NCBI GenBank assembly: GCA_025331435.1 | Contig: JAIWNI010000070.1 | Location: forward strand, 79,393-143,392 | From: Choanephora cucurbitarum | Lineage: Eukaryota > Mucoromycota > Mucoromycetes > Mucorales > Choanephoraceae | Length of the DNA: 64,000 bases | Reading direction: 5' to 3' | Program-made: the position numbers and the translations under genes | Notes under the pieces: generated by a model | What the model was told of the DNA's origin: nothing | Databases searched by the model: none | Seen by the model: the letters and a program-made list of their open reading frames with translations, nothing else | In this document: one piece after another, positions 47,538 to 56,100 of the stretch | Layout: each line of letters opens with the position of its first letter | Position numbering within the stretch: position 1 is the stretch's first letter

Positions 47538-49245
47538 TTAGATTTTAGGAAACCCTTTTGATTTTCTCTCATTCTCGTAATATTTTGCTATCAAGAAAGC
47601 AACATCGAGTGACTGTTCATAATTGAGACGAGGATCGCAATGTGTTTGATAGTTTGAAGATAAGTCAGTATCCCTTAAATCCATTGAACCACCAATACAT
47701 TCTATTGTGCAACATGGTTAGTGATTTTCTAGTGTTTTTTAGCTTCCTTTTTAGACTTACCTGTAACTGAATCACCTGTCAACTCAAAATGGACACCGTT
47801 CAATTTACTATCACAGCTTTTGTGTACTCTGAATGTTTCTGACAATTCTTGAATAATATCGACAAAGTGGCGAGTCTTCAGATTACTTGAGGCTGTCTTG
47901 GTATTACCATGCATAGGATCACAAACCCAGACAGGAATATGGCCTGATTGACGTACAGCTTCAATGTGTTTTGGCAAAAACTGTTCTACTTTGTCTGCAC
48001 CGAAACGAGTGATCAATGTTACTTTACCAATTTCCTTGTTGGGATTGACCGTGTTGAGAAGACCAACTAGATTCTCAGGTACAGTGGTAGGTCCAACCTT
48101 GATGCCAATAGGGTTCTCTATACCACGCATATATTCTACATGTGCACCATCAGGTTGACGAGTACGATCACCAATCCACAAAAAGTGAGATCCAGTGTTG
48201 TACCATTTCTTTTCTTGTGTTTTAGGTGAAGGTAATAAACGAGTCAAAGAAGCTTCATAATCCAACAAAAGCGCTTCATGAGATACAAAGAAATCAACAG
48301 AGTTGAGAGCATGTGAAGCATTGTTGTCGGCACCAATAGTACGCATGAAATCGAGTGCATCAGTCAGTTGGCTAACAATAGCTTCGTATTCTCTCTTCAC
48401 ATTGTCAGAGCGTACATGACTTAAATTCCACTTGGATGGTTCGTGCAGATCAGCAAAACCGGAATCGAGCAAAGTGCGAACATAATTTAATGTAGCTGCT
48501 GAATGAAAATAAGCGCTAGAGAGGAGTTCAAATACACTATATATACACCACTTTGTTTTGTTTTTCGACTTACCCTAACAATCTCTCTGGATCTGGCTTT
48601 CGATCAGAAGGATCAAACCCATTCACATTATCGCCTCTAATATTCATTGTAATTTTTTTAGATCCACTTCAAGGCCATAGAAATAATCTTTTTCTTTCTT
48701 GAACCTACCTGAAAGAGTGAATTTCTTTTCCTTCATACATTTCCATAGGGTTGGATCGAGGTTTAGCATATTGACCGGCCATACGGGCAATACGAACAAC
48801 AGGTGTACGAGCTCCCCAGGTCAACACAAGTGACATTTGTAGCAAAACTTTAATCTTGGCTTCAATAGGATCCTATCGTTTGCAAGTATAAGTTTCTTTT
48901 CTCTTTCATTCTTACAAAACTTGGGTTATATATATTTTATACCTGGGAGCAGTAATCAAAAAGTTCAGCACAGTCACCGCCTTGCAGTAAGAAGGATTTA
49001 CCAAGAGCAGCATCTCTTAATTGGCTCTTAAGGTTTTCTATCTATTACAAACCGAGTTAGACTTCCTTCTGTTTAAAAAAGAAAAAGAAAAAAAAGACAG
49101 GGCTTTTGCTTCTTACTTCGACAGTGGACACCATAGGTGGCAAGCGGTTCAACTTGTTTAGAACACGTTCGACATGTTCTTGATTTTCATAGACGACGTC
49201 CTGAACAATAGGTTTTGATTTCCAGTCTTGAGGAGTCCAACTCAT
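47538..49245 (-). CDS. Class II DAHP synthase (3-deoxy-7-phosphoheptulonate synthase)
   Basis: Six exons (49117-49245, 48943-49041, 48709-48872, 48574-48636, 47761-48515, 47538-47701) with consistent phases give 457 residues, usual for class II. It condenses phosphoenolpyruvate and erythrose 4-phosphate, the first step of the shikimate pathway. Motifs in order: MSWTPQDWKSKPIVQDV start, LLQGGDCAELFDYC (metal-binding Cys), RIARMAGQYAKPRS, AYFHSAATLNYVRTLL, FFVSHEALLLDYE, GSHFLWIGDRTRQPDGAHVE, KVGPTT, WVCDPMHGN, the FELTGDSVTECIGGS junction and THCDPRLN. All the expected metal and substrate residues are present. Fungi usually also have class I enzymes; class II members are the plant/bacterial type and occur in some fungi. 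Residue after PERLL is Gly where Arg is common. Confidence 0.93.
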
Positions 49246-51486
49246 GATAAATATTTGTGTTGTTTTTGCAATAAAGATGAGAAGAGAAAGAAGATTTTTG
49301 CTGCAAAATATTAATGACAAATAAGATAGGTCGGAAGTAGAGTGGAGTTTGTTTTAGGAATATGCCGAAAACCCACTTATTTCCTGTCGCCGGTCATCTG
49401 CTATTGTTTGTGTAACTTGCGTTAGCTCAACTTGCTAAAGATAATCGAAAAGAAAGCTTTTTGACTGATGTCAGCAACTTCAAGAATGTCACTGGTAACA
49501 TCTAAAAGCTAATCACTTCGAAGGAATCGTGAAATTTTCGGTCTTGAATTCTGAAATGTGAAAGCAAATAGCCCTTACAACATTAGCAATTCAACAAAGG
49601 GTAGCTTTATCAATTCTATGCAGAGTTGAAAAGAAAAGGACTTGAATCGATGCTACTTTTATCAAACCATTATGAACCAAAAGAGTGATGCTAGCACATT
49701 ATGTCACTTGCAATACTTTTTTGATTATACAGATGCCTATACATACATTGAGCAAGCTGAGCGAATTACAATGTCTATAGATAAATAAATTGGGAGCCAG
49801 CATCACCTTCCTTCAATATTATTAGACCAGACAGTAAGCCAACAAGGCAGTGCTTAACTATTTGATGAAACAAAGAAAACAGATCGTCACTCAATCTCAA
49901 CTTCTACGGCAGCCTCTTCTTTAAACAGCCCATTTGATGAGATATGTTATAGAGAAGAAGCTACACTTGATGGATCGATCAAGAAATGACATCCCTATCC
50001 ATAGTTTAACACACAAGGAACTCGTAAGTAAGTAGTGATCAAAGGTCCAACAAGCGAACTTAAAGTTTTTACTACAACAAGATATCACTCTAACAATCGC
50101 TTGAGAAATATATCATTGGTACCCATTAGGTGGTTTATTTTCATGTCAAAACAAAAAAAAACTAAGCTTACAGACAGACCATAATTAATGTACGGAAAAA
50201 TAGAAGGCGTCAACTAGAACTTTTAAGAGCAATATGTATTCTGAGTGACAAGACCTATAACAAAACAAGGAAGAATTTATATAACTCAAGACCTAAAAGT
50301 AGCAATACAATGTAATAGGGCAAGATGTTCAGCGCTGAACTATGATACCTGTTCTTCATGTACAAATCTATACTCCTTAGTTAGATAGATTGGAGTCGAG
50401 CTTATTACTCTAGAATCTGTTTTATGGACGAGTGTTATATTAGAAGCAGCAAAGTACAACTATTACTCGACTAAGTTTATTAAATGAAAAGTCAAGAGAT
50501 TTTCAAAGTTGTCTATCTTTTAACTAAACAAAATATGCCTCTATCTATATTGTTTGATTCAATGATGAGAAGAACTTTGTCCATGATGCGCAACGTTTGG
50601 TTCGTTTTGTTTGTTAAGTTAGGAGAATCGAACAAGATCAAAGAGAGGGTTTTATTTAGTACATGGATTGAATGTCAATACAAATTGAGTATGATGATAC
50701 AGAATGGAAACTATGATTTATTTCAAACATGATGGATGTTATATGATGTATATACTTGGCGACACATCATGGTTTATGATCGCATCTTGTATTGTTTATC
50801 TATAAGCAGTCATTTATAGCAGCCCAAATTTATGACTCTCAAACTCAGGAGTAATACTGAAGCTCCTGCCAAATAAGCAGTGAAAACTTGACTATTATAT
50901 CAGATATTCAAACGTATTACTCTATGAGATGTTTATTCACTTTCTGAGTCTAGGTAGAGGAAAATAACATATAATTCTGCTGTTCTATACAACAGTAATA
51001 ATGCAAGATTCATAAAGTTGGTCTGCACCAAACAAATGTTTATAAATAGATAATACAAGATGGACCGAGTCTTTTCTCATCATCAAATCAAAGATAAAAA
51101 ATAGAGGCATATTTTGTTTAACTAAATAAAGGGCACTGCGTTTTCACTTAATAAACTTAGTTGAGTGTTAGTTGTACTTTTCTGGTTTTTTTGATTATTA
51201 CCTCTGATAAACACCTACCCATACAGCAGATATGGCAAATAAAGCAACTTGTGTGAGAAAGTAAGATCAAGAACTTCATTTGTGGCATATCGCCACAGCT
51301 CTTAAGCTGTAAGCAGGTTAATAAATAATTGGTGCTGCAAATCCATAATGAATGGAATGGAACTTCATCTATTTCATAATTATATTCGGTCTACTCATAC
51401 ATTGTAATACTTGGTGAATCTAGTTTGCTCAAAATATAAGAATGCTTCTTGAGGGCTTCATATCTAAACATTGTGCGGACCGAATT
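49246..51486. other. Intergenic, 2.2 kb, AT-rich
   Basis: No supported gene; a short frame at 50484-50732 has no family match. Promoter of DAHP synthase lies at its left end. Confidence 0.5.
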
Positions 51487-51512
51487 ACCGGACAGTCACG
51501 TGACTGTCCGGT
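51487..51512. repeat. Perfect 26-bp palindrome centred on CACGTG
   Basis: The left arm is ACCGGACAGTCAC and the right arm its exact complement. Its inner AGTCACGTGACT also occurs in every LTR of the Ty3 elements to the right. It lies 43 bp before the LTR of element A and may be the remnant of another LTR, since a TGTGCGGACCG that could start one lies just before. Confidence 0.9.
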
Positions 51513-51554
51513 TTAAATTAAAACAACTTATTAAAAATTAAAATTTTACCGTCA

Positions 51555-52059
51555 TGTCGCAGACGTTAGCAATCTCAAGCGTAGACAACCTATCGAAGTT
51601 GAGTACAATCTACCTCAACAGTATAACCCGAACAAACGACGATTCAAGCCTCAGATTCTGAATAAAAGAAAGAAGAAGATGAGATTGAATCTGTTGCGAA
51701 TAAGGCAAGTTCCTGTAACTGAGCTCAAGACACCTTTTAGAATCAGCAAGACAGGATCAATCGGAGAACGATAGTTAATTGCTTCCTTCTTTATTCAACT
51801 TAGTATACATCTTTAGATTAGATTAGAAAAAGTATAAATACCTGTGCTAATTATATTTGTAAGTTCTTTATCAAAGACTTACAATATAATACACAGGTAA
51901 AGTTTAAAAAGAAATAAATAAAGAATCAAAGACTTACAATATAATACACAGTCTACGTCACTGTCTTCTAGAAGCTCTTTCCGGTGATCTTATTGGCTAA
52001 AGAACCTTCCAAAGTCACGTGACTACCGCTATAAAACATAAGAAAATAACAAGACGACA
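51555..52059 (+). repeat. 5' LTR of element A
   Basis: TGTCGC...GACGACA, TG...CA ends. U3 contains a copy of the pol tail coding sequence, then a TATAAATA box at 51833-51840, a duplicated 27-bp block (51870-51896, 51925-51951) and AGTCACGTGACT at 52013-52024. Confidence 0.95.
51833..51840 (+). promoter_or_regulatory. LTR TATA box (element A)
   Basis: TATAAATA, 65 bp after the tail stop codon in the 5' LTR. A TATAAAAG occurs at the matching place in element B (58338-58345), so transcription probably starts just downstream and the coding tail is in U3. Confidence 0.55.
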
Positions 52060-52061
52060 AT

Positions 52062-52076
52062 TGGTAGCATCTCCTG
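52062..52076 (+). other. Candidate primer-binding site (element A)
   Basis: TGGTAGCATCTCCTG begins two bases after the LTR and is identical in element B. The TGG fits complementarity to a tRNA CCA end, but the donor tRNA is not identified. Confidence 0.6.
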
Positions 52077-52145
52077 TCGTATCATTGGACTTACCGCTTC
52101 CTGCCTGCCTGTGTGCTGTTGTATCGTAATATCTGAATTGAACAT

Positions 52146-52255
52146 TTGCCTGTGTGCTGAATAACTATTGTCCGTGTGCTGAATAACTATTGTCCGTGTG
52201 CTGAATAACTATTGCCTGTGTGCTGAATAACTATTGCCTGTGTGCTGAATATCTC
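52146..52255 (+). repeat. Leader tandem repeat, five 22-bp units (element A)
   Basis: Units begin at 52146, 52168, 52190, 52212 and 52234. Each contains a TTGYCYGTGTGCTGAATA core. Element B has five units of the same period and core. Confidence 0.92.
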
Positions 52256-52333
52256 ATTTACTAAAAAGATTGAATACGCCTGCCGTGCACTATCGATATT
52301 GCCTATTGGAATAAGAATTTGATTGATTTAAAA

Positions 52334-53194
52334 ATGTCCAACTCAGAAATTCCGACCGTTAATACTAGTGACCCTATTATTGTCAGCTTGATCCAGGAAT
52401 TTACTAAAGCACTTACCAATAACAACAATGGTCGATCCCTTCCTCGTACTACCGAACCTCCAGTGTATGACGGAACAAGAGACGCCATGGTCATTGATTC
52501 ATGGATTCGTACGTTGGAGAGATACTCTGACTTTCAAAGCTGGGACACAAGACAAACGAAGGCCTATGCTGTCACTCTCCTTCGAGGAAGAGCTGATACT
52601 TGGTATCGCACTTTGGAGATGAGTACTGAAGGAGAACCCGAAGATTGGCTTACCTTTAAACGTGAACTGGTTGATTTCTTTAGACCGGACGATGCTGCTC
52701 GCTTGGCTCGAGACCGTTTGGCTGCCTACCGACAAACCGGTTCACTTAATGACTATATTAACGGATTCATGGACATAATTGCCGCTATACCTGGTATTAC
52801 CGAAGATGAATCTTGTGACAAGTTCATGCGTGGCATTGCTAACCGTGACACAAGATCTCAAGTGAGACAAGCTCAAGCCAACACTCTCAGGGAAGCTATC
52901 CGTGTAGCAATTGCTCACGATAGCGCCATTCATGAAAATCCAACGTTCTATAGAAAAAACAACGTGGTGTTCCCTCCTTCTCGTCCTGTGTCTTCATCTC
53001 GTGGGCCATATGCAGGTGAACCAATGGATCTATCTGTGATGTCTACTCCTCGCCCAAACATCAAGTGCCATTACTGTGGTCGTTCAGGTCATGTTCGTCG
53101 TCTGTGTAAGGTTCGTAGTCAAGATATCAAGAAATTGGAAGAAGACCGATACCGTAAACTTCAAAAGGGCAATGAGTCGAAGGATTTTCATTGA
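52334..53194 (+). CDS. gag: Gag of Ty3 element A
   Basis: 286 residues from the ATG at 52334. The central region (WIRTLERYSDFQSW, LLRGRADTWYRTLE, WLTFKRELVDFF, LNDYINGFMDIIA) is the retrotrans_gag capsid domain, and CHYCGRSGHVRRLC is a C-x2-C-x4-H-x4-C zinc knuckle for RNA. The C-terminal KDFH ends at a TGA that overlaps the pol frame. Compared with Gag of element B, most residues are shared while DNA differs widely. Gag forms the particle and packages RNA. Confidence 0.95.
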   Translation: MSNSEIPTVNTSDPIIVSLIQEFTKALTNNNNGRSLPRTTEPPVYDGTRDAMVIDSWIRTLERYSDFQSWDTRQTKAYAVTLLRGRADTWYRTLEMSTEGEPEDWLTFKRELVDFFRPDDAARLARDRLAAYRQTGSLNDYINGFMDIIAAIPGITEDESCDKFMRGIANRDTRSQVRQAQANTLREAIRVAIAHDSAIHENPTFYRKNNVVFPPSRPVSSSRGPYAGEPMDLSVMSTPRPNIKCHYCGRSGHVRRLCKVRSQDIKKLEEDRYRKLQKGNESKDFH

Positions 53195-56100
53195 ACGTGG
53201 TTGACGACGAGGAAGTGCAATCACGTGAATCCCCTCAAAACCTTCCTAACAATGATAATCATACTAGCTGTAATTGTTCTAAACAAGACTTAAATAAAGC
53301 TGATGATTGCAACCCTTACTCTGCTGAACCTTGTGTTACTGAAGTTACTAAACATGAACAAGTACCGTCTATACTTGAAGATTACCAATCTGCTGTCACT
53401 GAAATGATCCCCATTATTCATCCTAAAGAGAATCTGAAACAAGAACTTCAATATCTAACTGAATTGAATGTGGTTGCTACCAAACTCCCCCTTTACCATG
53501 GTTCTATCAATGGTGATTCTCTCGAAATATTAATTGATACTGGAGCCAGTGAAAATTACGTTTCACCCAAAGTAGCTCAACATGCACTTTCTAAAGAAAC
53601 TGTATATGATCGCCAAGTGGAAACTGCTGGTGGTGAAACTACAGAAATCACAGAAAAGGTCGAATTACTGCTTACTATGAATGGTCTTCAAACGAAGGTG
53701 ATGGCATATGTGTTCCCAACCAAATTTGATATCATCCTTGGCAGAACTTGGTTGAAAGAAGTAGACCCACGTCCTGAATGGGAAACAGATACTTGGATCA
53801 TCTGGGACAAGATAGAAAAGCGAAACGTCAAACTGGTGCCTTACAACAATCATACTAGTAAAACGAAACCACAATTGAACTACTTGATCTCTAAAAAACA
53901 GGCCGAACGAAGTATCAAGCAAGGTGCTGATAGTTGTCTAGTCTATTTAAATGCTGTTGATATTGATTCCAAGGACCATGTCACGAAGGAAAACCACTGG
54001 GACAAGCTGGTGAAAGAGTTCTCCTCTGTTTTCAAGGACGAACTACCGGGCTTGCCACCTGAGCGTGAAGTGACGCACGTTATCAAAACCAACGATGCCA
54101 AGCCTGTAAACCGCCCGCCCTTTAAGATGAGTCCTGCAGAGCTCGACGAGTTGCAAAGACAAATTAAAGAACTCTTGCAATTAGGTCTGATCCGCCCAAG
54201 TGCATCGCCGTGGGGAGCACCCGTTTTGTTCGTGAAAAAGAAAAACGGTGAAATGAGAATGTGTATCGATTACCGGGCTTTGAATAGCGTTACCATCCGA
54301 AACAACCATCCATTGCCTCGTATAGATGAGTGCTTGGATCGATTGCAAGGCGCCTCCTACTTCACTAGCTTGGATCTTAAATCTGGTTATCACCAAGTAC
54401 GAATTAATCCTGAAGACGTACCAAAAACCGCCTTTAATACTCGATACGGTCAATATGAATTCCTTGTTTTGCCTTTTGGACTCACCAATGCTCCACCCAC
54501 ATTTCAGAGTCTGATGAACAAAATATTGGGCGATTGCTTGGATAAATTCGCCTTGGTTTACTTGGATGACATTCTGATATACAGTCAAAATGCAGAAGAT
54601 CACAAGACGCACGTTCGAGTTGTGCTCAACAAGCTGAAAGAGGCCAAACTGATTGCCAACTTGAAGAAGTGCGAATTTGGAAAGAGAGAATTGACCTTTG
54701 TGGGTTTTGATATTACCCCAAATGGCATCTTACCCAGTCGATCCAAGGTGGAAGTGCTCAAGTCATGGCCTATCCTTACCAATGTGCAAGAAGTTAGATC
54801 GTTCATCGGATTAGCTCAGCATTATAGACGCTTCATACCGAACTTTGCTTCGATCGCTTCTCCGTTAACTGATCTGACTAAGGGTACGGGACCAAAAAAG
54901 AGACCTATAGTATGGACCCAAGAATGCCAAAATAGTTTTGATAAGATTAAGGATCTTATGGTTTCCGCTCCGGTTCTACAAGTCCCCAATATGGACAAAC
55001 CCTTCCGTGTAGAAACTGACGCTTCCGATTTTGGCTGTGGCGCTGTTCTTCTTCAACCCGACGACAGTGACCCTCCTGGATGGCACCCTGTGGCGTATGA
55101 GTCAAAGAAGTTCTCGTCGGCAGAAAGAAACTACCCTGCACAAGAACGTGAATTTATGGGTATCTTGCATGCATTGCGCGTGTGGCGTTGTTTCCTTGAT
55201 GGATGTAAAGGTGGATACAAGATCTTAACAGACCATTTACCTAACTGTCATCTGCGATCTCAAGATAAGCTGAGTCCAAGACTTGTCCGTTGGATCAATG
55301 AACTAGAGCTATACTCGCCCATCATTGAGTATAAGCCAGGCAAAGAAAACAATGCTGCCGATGTGTTGTCTCGCCTTGGAGGCCCAGAATCTGAACATGC
55401 CGAGGAATCCATTGAACCAGACTATTTGTATGCTCTGTGGTCAATGAGGGATGCTCCCGAATCCATCCAGAACGATTGGCCTCTGTTCTACCTAAATCTT
55501 GATCAAGTCAAGTCAACAGGTCTCCGCCAGTATTTGCACAAGAGAAAGGATGAATTTGAGATCCAGGACAATAAGGTGTACCATTTGACTCAAATTAATG
55601 AAAAACCTGAAAAGCAATTGGTCCCTTATATACCTTTTGCTCAACGTGCTGACTTGGTTGCTACTTACCATGAAGCCAATGGTCATGCGGGCTTAGAAAC
55701 AATGATCAAGATGTTTACCCCAAGGTTCTGGTGGCACTCAATGAAGCGTGACCTTAAGGATTGGTTAAAAACTTGCCCATCTTGCCAAGTCAATAGTCGA
55801 CGATCGCATGTGCACCAAGATGTCATGCATCCACTAAAAGTACCCGCTGCTTTTGATCGTTGGCACCTGGACTTTATCGGTGAATTACCTTTAACAGTCA
55901 AAGGAAATCGTTGGCTCCTTGTTGCCGTTGATTATGCAACCAACTGGCCTATCGCTCGAGCTGTGCCACATGCTACTAAAGAGGTTATTGCCGACTTTTT
56001 GTATGAAGAAATTATGATGCGTTTCGGTTGTCCCTCCGAAGTTTTGACCGATCGCGGTGCTAACTTCAACAGTGAATTAGTGAATGCCTATCTGAAAAGA

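Noticed and set aside
52146..52255. Regular repeats as a CRISPR array
   Set aside because: Units are contiguous 22-bp tandems with no unique spacers, in a eukaryotic retrotransposon leader.
53665..53922. Minus-strand frames across the Ty3 elements (also 54181-54612, 59199-59670, 60358-60747)
   Set aside because: All are antisense shadows of gag and pol; none has a domain and their positions follow codon structure of pol.
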